Origin: Psychrobacter sp. M13
GTDB lineage: Bacteria > Pseudomonadota > Gammaproteobacteria > Pseudomonadales > Moraxellaceae
Assembly: GCF_030718935.1 (NCBI RefSeq)
Contig: NZ_CP132194.1
Span: 434,001-498,000 of the forward strand
Length of the DNA stretch: 64,000 bases
Direction of reading: 5' to 3'
The notes under the pieces were generated by a model. That model was not told the origin of the DNA and searched no databases. It saw only the letters and a program-made list of their open reading frames with translations. Positions 1-9,445 of the stretch are shown here, in pieces. The position numbers and the translations under genes are program-made. Every line of letters begins with the position of its first letter. Position 1 is the stretch's first letter.

Positions 1-187
1 TAGCGAGACCTTTTTGTCTGATTTTTTGGTCACAGTGTAGATTTTGAAAAACAAGATCGACATAGATAATCAGCCATTATTATTTAAAACTAATAACTGA
101 ATAGGTAGCTAATAAGACGTAACGCTAAGTTAGTCTAGTATCAACCCTATGATATTGCTAACTATTTAATTCAGTGATGATGTCATA

Positions 188-217
188 AAAAACTCTCAGC
201 TATAGCTGAGAGTTTTT
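188..217 (+). terminator. Rho-independent terminator upstream of glyA
   Basis: A perfect 8-bp stem (CTCTCAGC/GCTGAGAG) with a TATA loop is followed by TTTTT. It probably ends a transcript that enters from before the window. The rest of positions 1-414 is A+T-rich leader with no ORF I can support. Confidence 0.8.
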
Positions 218-414
218 GCTCTCATACCGTAAAGTTTCATGTTACACTTGCTTCACAGCAAAACGTATGGCGCAATATGATGTAAAGAAGCCTCAAAATT
301 ATTGCTAAATAAAGTAAACCAACGCTAGGCTAGATTTTAGATTACTAGCGTCTTTATTAATAGACTTTCTCTGATATACATTTTCTAATAAAAGTCACTC
401 TATAGGACATAACT

Positions 415-1671
415 ATGTTTAAAGATATCTCTATAAAAGAATATGATCCAGCATTATCAGCAGCTATGGAAGCTGAGAGCGTTCGTCAAGAAAACCATAT
501 CGAGCTTATTGCTTCAGAGAACTACTGCTCACAAGCAGTGATGGAAGCGCAAGGCTCAGATCTAACTAATAAATACGCAGAAGGCTATCCAGGTAAGCGC
601 TATTACGGTGGCTGTGAGCATGTCGATGTCGTTGAACAACTAGCCATCGACCGTGCAAAAGAGCTGTTCGGTGCTGAATATGTCAACGTACAACCGCATT
701 CAGGTTCTCAGGCCAACTCAGCGGTATTTTTAGCACTGCTCGATGCCAACGATACTATTCTTGGTATGAGTCTTGATGCTGGTGGTCACTTGACCCATGG
801 CGCTCATATTAACTTCTCAGGTATCAACTACAATGCGGTGCAGTATGGTCTAGTTGAAGAGACGGGTCTTATCGATTATGATCAAGTCGATAGCTTAGCC
901 CGTGAGCACAAGCCTAAAATGATTATCGCTGGTTTTTCAGCCTACTCGCAAGTAGTTGATTGGCAGCGTTTCCGTGATATCGCGGACGAGATCGGCGCTT
1001 ACTTCTTAGTTGATATGGCGCACATTGCTGGTTTGGCTGCTACAGGTGCTTATCCTAACCCAGTACCATTCGCTGATGTCGTCACTAGTACTACGCATAA
1101 AACGTTACGTGGCCCACGCTCAGGGGTCATCATGTCACGTGATGATAAACTTGCTAAAAAGCTGAACTCTGCCGTTTTCCCAGGCAACCAAGGTGGCCCG
1201 TTGATGCACGTTATCGCGGCCAAAGCGATTTGCTTTAAAGAAGCGCTAGAAGATAACTTCAAGACGTATCAAGAGCAAGTCATCAAAAACGCTAAAGCGA
1301 TGGCAGCGGTCATCCAAGAGCGTGGCTATGAAATCATCTCTGGTGGTACAGAAAACCATCTCATGCTGATCAGTTTGGTTAAGCAAGAAATGACCGGTAA
1401 AGAAGCCGACAAATGGTTGGGTGAAGCGCACATTACGGTTAATAAAAACGCTGTACCTAACGATCCAAAGTCTCCGTTTGTGACTTCTGGTATCCGTATC
1501 GGTACTGGTGCTGTGACCACTCGCGGCTTTGATGAAGCAGATGTCAAAGAGTTGGCGGGTTGGATGTGTGATGTACTAGACTCGCGCGGTGATGAAAAAG
1601 TATTAGCTGAAGTATGCGAAAAGGTTGAAGCTATCTGTGCGAAAAAACCAGTGTATGCTAAGAATCAGTAA
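415..1671 (+). CDS. glyA: Serine hydroxymethyltransferase
   Basis: This cytosolic PLP enzyme interconverts serine and glycine while loading one-carbon units onto tetrahydrofolate. The 418-residue length is normal for bacterial GlyA. The N-terminal [10 protein letters not shown] block and the [13 protein letters not shown] substrate loop are present. The PLP-lysine motif [12 protein letters not shown] places the Schiff-base lysine at K229. The ATG is preceded by TAGGA about 8 nt upstream. It is a single-gene unit with a terminator on either side. The family assignment is very secure. Confidence 0.98.
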   Translation: MFKDISIKEYDPALSAAMEAESVRQENHIELIASENYCSQAVMEAQGSDLTNKYAEGYPGKRYYGGCEHVDVVEQLAIDRAKELFGAEYVNVQPHSGSQANSAVFLALLDANDTILGMSLDAGGHLTHGAHINFSGINYNAVQYGLVEETGLIDYDQVDSLAREHKPKMIIAGFSAYSQVVDWQRFRDIADEIGAYFLVDMAHIAGLAATGAYPNPVPFADVVTSTTHKTLRGPRSGVIMSRDDKLAKKLNSAVFPGNQGGPLMHVIAAKAICFKEALEDNFKTYQEQVIKNAKAMAAVIQERGYEIISGGTENHLMLISLVKQEMTGKEADKWLGEAHITVNKNAVPNDPKSPFVTSGIRIGTGAVTTRGFDEADVKELAGWMCDVLDSRGDEKVLAEVCEKVEAICAKKPVYAKNQ

Positions 1672-1693
1672 TATTTAGAATCGTATAAAAAAT

Positions 1694-1726
1694 AAACCGC
1701 TTAGCTTTTGCTTGGCGGTTTTTTTG
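1694..1726 (+). terminator. glyA terminator
   Basis: AACCGC pairs with GCGGTT around a short loop and a T7 run follows. It lies 22 bp after the glyA stop. Confidence 0.8.
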
Positions 1727-1775
1727 TGGTTAAGGTTTTCAATTAAGAGTTGTGAATTTGTTGTAGGCAAATGAT

Positions 1776-2432
1776 TTAACTTAACTGCGCTAACCATAAA
1801 TTCATGGCAAAGCCAATAAATAGTAAGCCTGTAAAAGTGGTGCTAGCTACGATTAGTGTCGGTGATTGGCTGAATTTTCGAGAGAGGTTTTTACCTGAAA
1901 ATACCATGACGCTTAGATAGCTAAAACTAATGAGCTGTAAAATAATGGCTAATACTAAAAAAGACAAAAAAGGATAAGGATAAGTAGGCTCAACGAACTG
2001 CACGAAAAACGATAAGAAAAATAATATGGCTTTAGGGTTGGTCAAACTAAGTAATAGCGCACGATAAAAGAAGTTTTGACTTATGGGCGCTGTTATCAGC
2101 TTTGGTTTAGCATCAGCGATTTGAGCTCTATGACGGAAGGTTTGATAGCCACTTATGAGCAGTTTTGTCCCCAAGTAAGATAAATATAATCCGCCCAATA
2201 ATTTGATAGCGGTGAAAAGAACAGGGTAGAGCTTTAGCAGGCTGCCCATTCCTAAGACGGTCACTAGTATCAAGATACTATCACCCAAAAATATACCCGC
2301 TACCGTGCGATAGCCTTTTCTAGTGCCGTGTGCGGCTGACACTGATAGGCAGTATAAACTGTTAGGACCTGGCAGCAAGATAATGATGATTGAGCCAATA
2401 ATATAGGCAGTAAGATCAGTGATACCGAACAT
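1776..2432 (-). CDS. LysE/RhtB family amino-acid exporter, LeuE-like
   Basis: A 218-residue inner-membrane protein with about six hydrophobic segments. The LysE-family signature is near the N terminus (LLPGPNSLYCLSVSAAHG, about residues 19-36), followed by GIFLGDSILI. The overall pattern (GPN, GD, YLSYLGTKLL) is closest to leucine exporter LeuE as I remember it. The family exports amino acids using the proton gradient. It is convergent with glyA and divergent from the alanine/glycine symporter. The substrate is inferred only from resemblance; another neutral amino acid is possible. Confidence 0.85.
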   Translation of the reverse strand: MFGITDLTAYIIGSIIIILLPGPNSLYCLSVSAAHGTRKGYRTVAGIFLGDSILILVTVLGMGSLLKLYPVLFTAIKLLGGLYLSYLGTKLLISGYQTFRHRAQIADAKPKLITAPISQNFFYRALLLSLTNPKAILFFLSFFVQFVEPTYPYPFLSFLVLAIILQLISFSYLSVMVFSGKNLSRKFSQSPTLIVASTTFTGLLFIGFAMNLWLAQLS

Positions 2433-2561
2433 AAATAATTTTCATCATCCAAAGTAAAGGTCTAATTATATCGGTGCGCGGGTCAACACTCTATGCCTAA
2501 GCTATATACTTTAAACCGATAATGTCTATTCTAATTTGCCTATTAAGATAAAGTGTTGATT

Positions 2562-2593
2562 TGGGGTGTAGCTTAGCTCAAGCGTAACCCACT
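2562..2593. repeat. Degenerate REP-like palindrome
   Basis: GGGTG followed by TTAGC...AAGCGTAACCC resembles the copy at 32799-32832, sharing the core TTAGC/AAGCGTAACC. It lies in the 360-bp spacer between the exporter and the symporter. The rest of that spacer is A+T-rich, and I found no riboswitch core in it. Confidence 0.35.
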
Positions 2594-2817
2594 AGATCTA
2601 TCAATTAATTACCAACTTTTGAAAGCTAAGTCGATGATTAAATAAATAAAAATATATCAATGTTTTTGTTTATTTAATTTTATTAGTATATAGTCAGTAT
2701 TGATTATTTAGTAGTAATAGCAGTACAAAGTGTAATACATAACCACTCACTTAGTATCGATATTACTATAATTATCAAGATATTCACTAGGAAGTGATTC
2801 TAATTAAAGGGATTTTT

Positions 2818-4374
2818 ATGAAAAAACAATCGTTAGTCGCCATGCTGCTACTCTTCAGCGCCAGTATCGTGCAAGCCGCTGAAGAATCGGCTTTAGCAGC
2901 AGAACAAACAGGTTTAGAAGCATTTGGTACAGGTCTTGATGGCTTCATGGCCAATACCTTTGGCTGGTTTGTAGATATGATCTTCTTCTCAGTGCCGCTC
3001 GGTGATGTAAGCTTTCCATTAATCGTAGGTTGGTTATTAGTTGCCGCAATAGTATTTACGCTCTATTTTAGCTTTATTCAGTTTCGTCTTATAGGGTTGT
3101 CTCTCGATATTGTCAGAGGTAAATATACCGATCCCAACCCCGCTGTCAAAGAAGAAGGCGAGGTTAGCCATTTCCAAGCCTTAGCTACTGCTCTATCAGG
3201 CACAGTCGGTCTGGGTAATATTGCTGGTGTCGGTGCAGCACTTGCTATCGGTGGACCTGGTGCCACGTTTTGGATGATCGTGGTTGGCCTGTTCGGTATG
3301 GCATCCAAGTTTGTAGAGTGTACGTTAGGGGTAAAATACCGTACGATACTGCCCTCTGGTGCCGTATCAGGTGGACCTATGTACTACTTAAGTCGCGGTA
3401 TGGCTGAACGTGGTATGGGCGGATTTGGTAAGGTCTTAGCCGTTGGTTTTGCCCTTATGACGATACTAGCCACTTTTGGCGCTGGTAATATGTTTCAAGG
3501 CAACCAAGCCTTTGCAATGGTAAGCTCTACTTTTTCTATTCCTACTGAGTACAGTATAATCTTTGGTGTTGTCTTAGCGGTTTTAGTCGGTTCGGTCATC
3601 CTCGGTGGTATGCCTCGCATAGCAACGGTTACCGAAAAAATTGTACCTTTTATGGCTTTGTTATACATCACAATGGCAGTGATTGTACTGGTTGCTAACT
3701 TTAACCAAATTGGCACAGCGTTTGAGCAGATCTTCGTTGGTGCCTTCACTGGTGCTGGTGTTGCTGGTGGTTTCATTGGTGCATTAATCCAAGGTTTAAA
3801 ACGTGCCACTTTCTCTAATGAAGCAGGTGTCGGTTCAGCCGCTATTGCTCACTCCGCGGTAAAAACAAATGAGCCTGCAACTGAAGGTTTGGTCGCTTTA
3901 CTAGAGCCTTTCATTGATACGGTTATCATCTGTACTATGACCGCGTTAGTTATCACTATATCTGGTGTGAACACAGCAGCAAACTTGCAAGATCAAGCGA
4001 TTACTGGTGTAGAGCTAACCCGTGCCGCCTTTATGCAAACAGCACCAATTTTCCAGTACTTCTTAGCTTTAGCGGTAATCATGTTCGCCTTTTCAACGAT
4101 GATTTCATGGTCGTATTACGGTCTAAAAGCTTGGACTTACCTATTCGGTGAAGGTAGAACTAAAGAAATAATATACAAACTTATCTTTTTAGTCTTCGTC
4201 GTTATCGGTACTGTCATACAGTTTGGTTTTGTTATCGACTTCGCAGATGCCGCCCTATTCGCGATGGCTATCTTTAACATCATCGGTCTATACTTCTTGA
4301 TGCCAGTGGTGAAAAAAGAGGTTAAATCTTATGTCGCTCGTGTGAAGAGTGGTGAGATTAAGAAGTTTAAATAA
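2818..4374 (+). CDS. Sodium:alanine/glycine symporter (AGCS family)
   Basis: A 518-residue integral membrane protein that imports alanine or glycine with Na+. The ATG at 2818 is chosen because AAAGGGA lies about 6 nt before it and the protein then begins with a clear signal-like segment (MKKQSLVAMLLLFSASIVQA). An in-frame GTG at 2794 lacks this support. The AGCS hallmark ALSGTVGLGNIAGVGAAL is near residue 120, and the later SNEAGVGSAAIAHSA block is diagnostic. About ten further hydrophobic segments follow. It is transcribed alone and ends at a strong terminator. Confidence 0.95.
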   Translation: MKKQSLVAMLLLFSASIVQAAEESALAAEQTGLEAFGTGLDGFMANTFGWFVDMIFFSVPLGDVSFPLIVGWLLVAAIVFTLYFSFIQFRLIGLSLDIVRGKYTDPNPAVKEEGEVSHFQALATALSGTVGLGNIAGVGAALAIGGPGATFWMIVVGLFGMASKFVECTLGVKYRTILPSGAVSGGPMYYLSRGMAERGMGGFGKVLAVGFALMTILATFGAGNMFQGNQAFAMVSSTFSIPTEYSIIFGVVLAVLVGSVILGGMPRIATVTEKIVPFMALLYITMAVIVLVANFNQIGTAFEQIFVGAFTGAGVAGGFIGALIQGLKRATFSNEAGVGSAAIAHSAVKTNEPATEGLVALLEPFIDTVIICTMTALVITISGVNTAANLQDQAITGVELTRAAFMQTAPIFQYFLALAVIMFAFSTMISWSYYGLKAWTYLFGEGRTKEIIYKLIFLVFVVIGTVIQFGFVIDFADAALFAMAIFNIIGLYFLMPVVKKEVKSYVARVKSGEIKKFK

Positions 4375-4415
4375 CGAGTTTGCTTAAACAAACTGTCACA
4401 AGCTTACAATTTATA

Positions 4416-4449
4416 AAAGCCCGCCAAGATTAGTATTGGCGGGCTTTTT
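4416..4449 (+). terminator. Symporter terminator
   Basis: A perfect 10-bp stem AAGCCCGCCA/TGGCGGGCTT is followed by TTTTT. Confidence 0.9.
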
Positions 4450-4537
4450 GATATCTGCTATTTATTATTAGCTAGATGTTTATAAATTTTTAGGTAGAAG
4501 CGTCATTCAATATAACGTGACTTAAACTGATCGCTTT

Positions 4538-4858
4538 TTATACCACTACCCACAACTGCGGCTGACCGAAATCTCGATAAGCGTCCTCAATCATACTTTT
4601 AAACACGTTAAAGTCCTCAGTATTAATTTGCTTTACATCTGTCAAATCTAAACGTAAATGCTCAGCATCGCTATCAGTCAAGCAGTCCCATGCGCTATCC
4701 CAATTATGGGCAAAGTAATCGGGGAAGCTCAGCGCCTTATCCAACGCTGTCAATAGCGTGGCTTTATTTAGCTCATGGTCGATAACAATAGCGATAGCTT
4801 GCTCAGGTATTGCAGTCGCTTCATCGTCTTTATTACTATAATAAATAGCTTGGGTCAT
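4538..4858 (-). CDS. Barstar-family ribonuclease inhibitor
   Basis: A small acidic cytosolic protein of 106 residues. The barstar signature is seen as FPDYFAHNWDSAWDCLTD; W57-D58-C59 corresponds to the W38-D39-C40 stretch of barstar, where D39 contacts the barnase active site. It begins one nucleotide after the stop of the ribonuclease gene, with GAGG about 8-9 nt before its ATG, so the two are almost certainly cotranscribed and translationally coupled. It should bind and block the C-terminal RNase domain of its neighbour before that domain leaves the cytoplasm. The family call is firm. The pairing is inferred from adjacency and from the known barnase-barstar logic. Confidence 0.9.
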   Translation of the reverse strand: MTQAIYYSNKDDEATAIPEQAIAIVIDHELNKATLLTALDKALSFPDYFAHNWDSAWDCLTDSDAEHLRLDLTDVKQINTEDFNVFKSMIEDAYRDFGQPQLWVVV

Positions 4859-4859
4859 A

Positions 4860-5600
4860 TTAATTTACCTCAAGTTGGCTAAAGCTGTCGTAGTGATCAA
4901 CAGTTAAATAATAGACTGCCGGCGGATTGCCACCTGTGACGATACGGCGCGCGCCGCGATGAGAGACGCCAGGGGTAGGTACAGTATACTCTCGGTAGTA
5001 GCCACTGGACTCTTTAGGCAGGCGACCTTCACGATTATAAAAGGTCGTACCGTCTTTAGCAGGATAAGGGAAAGGCCCGCCCTGCCCAATGAGCGCAATA
5101 GTATTGTCAATTTGCGCATCACCCGTGATAGCGTTTTGATTGGTAGTTTCTGCTGATTGAGCAATAGTAGTTGACCCAGGACTATTATCAAAGATCGATT
5201 GTAGATCACCAAAGAAATAAGCCGCTAAGGCGATGATAGCGATGATACTAAATAGGCGTGAGATAGGGCTTCGGTTTTTTTGACCGATGCGGCGCTGATT
5301 ACTTTTATGGTTTTTGGAGTTGTCTTGAAGATTGGCGTTCGCGGCGAGCGTGGTCGATTTTTTTGTTGAGTGAGATGATGGTGCCTCTTGCAAACTCAGT
5401 GATGTAGAGGTCACCTCAACGGCACGCAACTGGTTTTTGTCATTGCGCTCACTAGTGAAGTAGACGCGCTGACCTTCGCTGACTGGCTGAGACAAGCGCA
5501 CTGACGTAATATGAAAAAACACATCCTCACTTTGATCGTCGACATCGATAAAGCCATAGCCTTTATCTTTATTCCATTTTTTTATTTTGCCACTTTGCAT
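4860..5600 (-). CDS. Cold-shock domain / membrane segment / guanyl-specific ribonuclease fusion
   Basis: A 246-residue protein in three parts. Residues 1-64 are a cold-shock domain with RNP1 KGYGFI (13-18) and RNP2 VFFHIT (27-32). Residues 65-112 are a basic, low-complexity linker. Residues 114-130 form one hydrophobic segment (SRLFSIIAIIALAAYFF). Residues 168-246 match the RNase Sa/T1 (N1) fold: FYNREGRLP (187-195) for guanine binding and catalytic E204, R215, R219 and H236, equivalent to E54, R65, R69 and H85 of RNase Sa. The charge pattern predicts N-in/C-out, so the RNase would be periplasmic and the cold-shock domain cytoplasmic. A barstar gene follows after 1 nt. I know the separate domains but not this fusion. 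Confidence 0.9.
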   Translation of the reverse strand: MQSGKIKKWNKDKGYGFIDVDDQSEDVFFHITSVRLSQPVSEGQRVYFTSERNDKNQLRAVEVTSTSLSLQEAPSSHSTKKSTTLAANANLQDNSKNHKSNQRRIGQKNRSPISRLFSIIAIIALAAYFFGDLQSIFDNSPGSTTIAQSAETTNQNAITGDAQIDNTIALIGQGGPFPYPAKDGTTFYNREGRLPKESSGYYREYTVPTPGVSHRGARRIVTGGNPPAVYYLTVDHYDSFSQLEVN

Positions 5601-5697
5601 AACGACACTGCCTTAACAACGGTCTATTTTGAAACAGTATATATAATATCTGCTTATTAACAAAACCAAGGTCTGTAGTAAGCGTTTTTCGCCAGCA

Positions 5698-5728
5698 TAA
5701 AAAACGCCAGCATTTAGCTGACGTTTGT
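5698..5728 (-). terminator. proA terminator
   Basis: On the minus strand AAACGTCAGC pairs with GCTGGCGTTT (one imperfect pair), followed by a T-rich run. It sits 22 bp after the proA stop. Confidence 0.75.
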
Positions 5729-5750
5729 TATTTGACAATGGTTTTATAGG

Positions 5751-7052
5751 CTAAGCACGGGTTTCGCCATGACCATAGACGATCCATTTTTGAGAGGTTA
5801 GACCTTCAAGTCCCACAGGGCCACGCGCATGAATTTTATCTGTTGAAATACCGATTTCTGCACCGAGTCCATATTCAAAGCCGTCAGCGAAGCGGCTAGA
5901 GGCGTTAATCATTACACTGGCTGAGTCGACCTCACGGATGAAACGCTGTGACTTACTATAATTCTCGGTGATAATCACGTCAGTGTGATGGCTACCGTGA
6001 GTGTTGATATGCTCAATCGCCGCGTCAAGTCCATTAATGACTTTGATCGCTAATATTGGCGCTAGATATTCAGTATCCCAATCCTCAGCGGTCGCAGCGG
6101 ATAGATGACCTTTGAGCTTGGCATTATCCTTCAAAATAGCTTGTGATAGCTCATCAAGGCGTAGCTGCATAGCGTCGTCCGCTGCAATAATTGCTTCAGC
6201 AATCTTCGGTAGCATAGTATCAGCGACCGCTTTATCGACTAATAAAGTCTCCATGGTATTACAAGTACCATAGCGATGGGTTTTGGCATTGACGCTAACC
6301 TTTACCGCAGTATCAAGCTCAGCATCGCTGTCGATATAAGTGTGACAGTTACCATCTAGATGCTTAATAACGGGCACTTTAGCATCTTCACTAATACGAG
6401 CGATCAAGCCTTTACCGCCACGAGGTACGATAACATCGACATATTCGGTCATCGTAATCAGCTCGCCGACTGCTGCGCGATCAGTCGTCTGTAATACTTG
6501 CACGCTGTGCTCAGACAGATTGACATCTTTTAGACCCTGATGGATACATTTAGCAATCGCTTGATTAGACTCAAAAGCCTCAGAGCCACCTCGTAAGATA
6601 ATAGCGTTGCCTGATTTTAGCGCAAGTGATGCCGCCTCTAAGGTCACATTAGGGCGTGATTCATAAATCATACCGACAACGCCAAGTGGTACGCGCATCT
6701 TACCTAAATGAATACCTGATGGCTGAAAGGTCATATCGGTGACTTCGCCAATAGGATCAGGCAGGGTAGAGACGTCTTTGAGACCTTGCAGCATACCGTC
6801 AAAACGCGCGTCATTGAGCTCTAGTCGATCAAGAAGAGCTGCATCGAGATCGTTGTTTTTACCATTGTCCATATCGATCTTATTGGCCGCTAGAATGTCA
6901 GCCTTCGAGGTGACTAGCTGATCATGAATAGCGATCAGCGCTGAGTTCTTGACTCCTGTATTAGCAGCCGCTAGTGCGCGCGAGGCTGCCCGAGCTTGTT
7001 GTCCTACGGTTTGCATATAAGCTTTAATATCTTTAGTATTCGATTGAGTCAT
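5751..7052 (-). CDS. proA: Gamma-glutamyl phosphate reductase
   Basis: The second enzyme of proline synthesis; it reduces gamma-glutamyl phosphate to glutamate semialdehyde with NADPH. The length of 433 residues is close to the family's usual 415-430. The catalytic cysteine is C264 in [11 protein letters not shown]. Other family blocks are [10 protein letters not shown] (about 128-137), LRGGSEA (about 153-159), [11 protein letters not shown] and the C-terminal [15 protein letters not shown] stretch (here [11 protein letters not shown]). SD AAGGA lies about 9-11 nt before the ATG. proB is not adjacent. Confidence 0.97.
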   Translation of the reverse strand: MTQSNTKDIKAYMQTVGQQARAASRALAAANTGVKNSALIAIHDQLVTSKADILAANKIDMDNGKNNDLDAALLDRLELNDARFDGMLQGLKDVSTLPDPIGEVTDMTFQPSGIHLGKMRVPLGVVGMIYESRPNVTLEAASLALKSGNAIILRGGSEAFESNQAIAKCIHQGLKDVNLSEHSVQVLQTTDRAAVGELITMTEYVDVIVPRGGKGLIARISEDAKVPVIKHLDGNCHTYIDSDAELDTAVKVSVNAKTHRYGTCNTMETLLVDKAVADTMLPKIAEAIIAADDAMQLRLDELSQAILKDNAKLKGHLSAATAEDWDTEYLAPILAIKVINGLDAAIEHINTHGSHHTDVIITENYSKSQRFIREVDSASVMINASSRFADGFEYGLGAEIGISTDKIHARGPVGLEGLTSQKWIVYGHGETRA

Positions 7053-7461
7053 ATATTATTTTCCTTATATATAAATTAATTTTAGCAGTTGTTATAAAAG
7101 TTGAAACGAGCTTAAAGAGTAGAAAAACTAAATTTACTGAGTATTAGTTGTACTAAATAGAGGTAAAAACTGGTATAAATAGAGGTTTTAAGCACTTCGT
7201 AGCATTATGCTACTTAACATAGAGTAGATAAAGACGATAGTAAAGGTAGATTTATAGTTAATAAGTAGCGAGAGGGCTATTTTGAGTCATTTTTACAGGT
7301 TCTATGCGCTTGTTACGCATTTTTAACACAATTAGCCTGTAATTACTAAAGCCGTAACTATCAGATACCAGTATAGTTATAGTCAATTGATAAATAAGCT
7401 CATCACTTCTTAGCTACCGTTGATTTTGCTTTTGCTATTTACTTTTATAATAGGCATTGAA

Positions 7462-7642
7462 ATGATTGATAAAGATGATGTTAAACAACCTACAATTTCT
7501 AAAAAGTGGTTGTATGGTTCTCTAGCAATTGCAGCGTTACTCATCGGTCTTTTTTTTGATTTTGGCTAGTGATGCTATTGCATCTGACCTAAATTCTAAT
7601 GCTAATTCGGTTGAGAAAGCAGTGATAGATGGCATTTACTAG
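7462..7642 (+). pseudogene. Small single-span membrane protein interrupted at a T8 tract
   Basis: From the ATG at 7462 the frame encodes a polar start (MIDKDDVKQPTISKKW) and a hydrophobic stretch, then stops at 7567-7569 just after a run of eight T (7550-7557), giving 35 residues. If the run is read as seven T, the frame continues through the rest of the membrane span (GLFLILASDA) and a polar tail to a stop at 7640-7642, giving 59 residues. It may be a real frameshift, a phase-variable tract, slippage during expression, or a sequencing error. I do not recognise the family. It lies 70 bp before a small lipoprotein gene. The 410 bp between proA and this ORF hold no other gene I can support. Confidence 0.5.
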
Positions 7643-7710
7643 GGTTTATAAAACAAATACATAACCACTTTTTTATTACTAACTTATACATCAACTAATA
7701 GGTAATCATT

Positions 7711-8049
7711 ATGGTAGCTCAAGTGTCACTGATTAAAAAATTATTATTGGCCTCAGTAGCAGCGGCAGCATTAACGCTTAGCGCTTGTGCTGATCCAGAC
7801 TCAGCAACTACTCAAGATGATGTCGATGCCGTTGCTGATCCACAAACCCAAATTGAGCAAGAAGCGACTAGCGTTGATGATGTTGTACAAGTTGAAGAAG
7901 ATATTAATAGCGTTGAAACGGATGAAGATCCTATGGCGGTTGACCCTGTTGTTGCAGAGGGTGATGCTACTATAGTTACTGCAGATGAAGTCGCTGACGC
8001 TGATATGCTAGACGGTACAGAGTCTGAAGAGCATGTATCGACATATTAA
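7711..8049 (+). CDS. Small acidic lipoprotein, unknown function
   Basis: 112 residues. A basic start, hydrophobic core and lipobox (LTLSAC, modified cysteine C26) indicate a signal peptidase II substrate. The mature part is very rich in Asp, Glu, Val and Thr with almost no Lys or Arg, probably disordered, and has no fold I recognise. The residue after the lipid Cys is Ala, consistent with sorting to the outer membrane. A strong terminator follows. Confidence 0.75.
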   Translation: MVAQVSLIKKLLLASVAAAALTLSACADPDSATTQDDVDAVADPQTQIEQEATSVDDVVQVEEDINSVETDEDPMAVDPVVAEGDATIVTADEVADADMLDGTESEEHVSTY

Positions 8050-8129
8050 TAGGCGTCACTTTGTAAGTCTCAGCTGAACTATGATTAGCAGTATAAAAAA
8101 TACCAGGGTTCATCTTAAGATGATAAAAT

Positions 8130-8166
8130 AAAGCTCAAGCTGACAATAGTAGCTTGGGCTTTTTTA
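8130..8166 (+). terminator. Terminator after the small lipoprotein gene
   Basis: AAGCTCAAGCT pairs with AGCTTGGGCTT around a 9-nt loop, followed by TTTTT. Confidence 0.85.
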
Positions 8167-8333
8167 TGAGCGCTTAAATAAAGACAAAGGTTGCCTTATT
8201 AAACAGTTTTACGCACAATGCCTCGCTATATGATTTATTCTAAAATAGGCTACTGCAAATTTTATCAGCCTAATTCGTGGCTTTGAGCTCTATTTTATAA
8301 CGCTACACTCATCAATTGGAAATACGGTAAACC

Positions 8334-9134
8334 ATGCTTGATATGACTAAAGACTCAACTCGCCCTATCGCCTTGGATATACAGGATTTGCATAAGAGCT
8401 ACGGCTCTTTGGAAGTGCTCAAGGGTGTCTCTCTCACAGCTTATGATGGCGACGTCATTTCTATCTTAGGCTCGTCAGGCTCTGGCAAATCTACCTTGTT
8501 GCGTTGCGTCAATCTATTAGAGAAGCCAACACAGGGTCGTATTATTGTAGGCGATGAAGAGCTGAGGTTGAAGCCGAATAAAGCAGGTGAGTTGCAAGCG
8601 ACTGATGTCAAGCAATTAGAGAGCCTGCGGGCGAGCGTGGGTTTTGTGTTTCAGAATTTTAACTTATGGCCGCACAAAACCATTTTACAGAATATTATTG
8701 AAGGCCCAACTCAAGTACTCAAGATCAAAAAAGACCAAGCGATCAAAGATGCGGAAGCGCTACTTGATAAAGTCGGTCTGCTCGATAAGAAAGACGCTTA
8801 TCCCGCTAACTTATCAGGTGGTCAACGTCAGCGCGTTGCTATCGCTCGCGCCTTGGCGATGCAGCCTCGTGTGCTATTATTTGATGAGCCGACCTCAGCG
8901 CTAGATCCTGAGCTAGTCAATGAAGTACTGGTCGTTATGCGTGAGCTGGCAGAAGAAGGTCGTACTATGCTTATCGTCACGCATGAGATGCGTTTTGCCC
9001 GCGAAGTCTCAAGCCAAGTAGTGTTTTTGCATCAAGGGGTAGTAGAGGAGATCGGAACGCCTGAACAAGTCTTTGACAACCCTAAGTCAGAGCGAGTTCG
9101 AGACTTTATGGCTTCGCATCGTCAAAATACCTAG
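8334..9134 (+). CDS. Polar amino-acid ABC transporter ATPase (HisP/GlnQ/ArtP type)
   Basis: 266 residues, cytoplasmic ATPase of an amino-acid importer. Walker [10 protein letters not shown] is at 46-54, followed by the Q-loop FQNFNLWPH typical of amino-acid ABC ATPases, the signature LSGGQRQR, Walker [13 protein letters not shown] and the H-loop VTHEM. It is the first gene of a six-gene importer set, but it is separated from the binding proteins by its own terminator, so its level may be set separately. An ATG at 8343 is an alternative start. The substrate class is inferred from the neighbours. Confidence 0.93.
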   Translation: MLDMTKDSTRPIALDIQDLHKSYGSLEVLKGVSLTAYDGDVISILGSSGSGKSTLLRCVNLLEKPTQGRIIVGDEELRLKPNKAGELQATDVKQLESLRASVGFVFQNFNLWPHKTILQNIIEGPTQVLKIKKDQAIKDAEALLDKVGLLDKKDAYPANLSGGQRQRVAIARALAMQPRVLLFDEPTSALDPELVNEVLVVMRELAEEGRTMLIVTHEMRFAREVSSQVVFLHQGVVEEIGTPEQVFDNPKSERVRDFMASHRQNT

Positions 9135-9194
9135 AAAGACACAATGAAGAGTTATAAAATTGATTGAACAATAATTAATCTATATGACTCAGTC

Positions 9195-9234
9195 AATAGC
9201 GCTATCGAATTATCGATTAGCGCTATTATTTTTT
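9195..9234 (+). terminator. Terminator after the ABC ATPase gene
   Basis: AATAGCGCTA pairs with TAGCGCTATT and is followed by ATTTTTT. It splits the ATPase from the three binding-protein genes. Confidence 0.8.
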
Positions 9235-9445
9235 GAGGGTGCCGTTTATTACCCAATAATGACAGTCAATACCTAAAACGTTTGTTTTTGATATTTTAGT
9301 AAGGTATTATCGATGAGTTTATAACTTATCGATATATATAACTATTTTGCTAAGCTGGCAGGGATATCAGCGTTAAAAAGGATAGCAATATCGGTAACAA
9401 CCCTATTAAAAGCTTGATAAAATTCATTAAAAATTTGAGGAACGT

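Noticed and set aside
2432..2793. Glycine riboswitch before the AGCS symporter
   Set aside because: Such riboswitches often precede this family, but I found no glycine-aptamer core in the spacer.
4904..5212. 102-codon ORF in another frame of the RNase gene
   Set aside because: It is a shadow of the RNase reading frame, whose catalytic residues are conserved.
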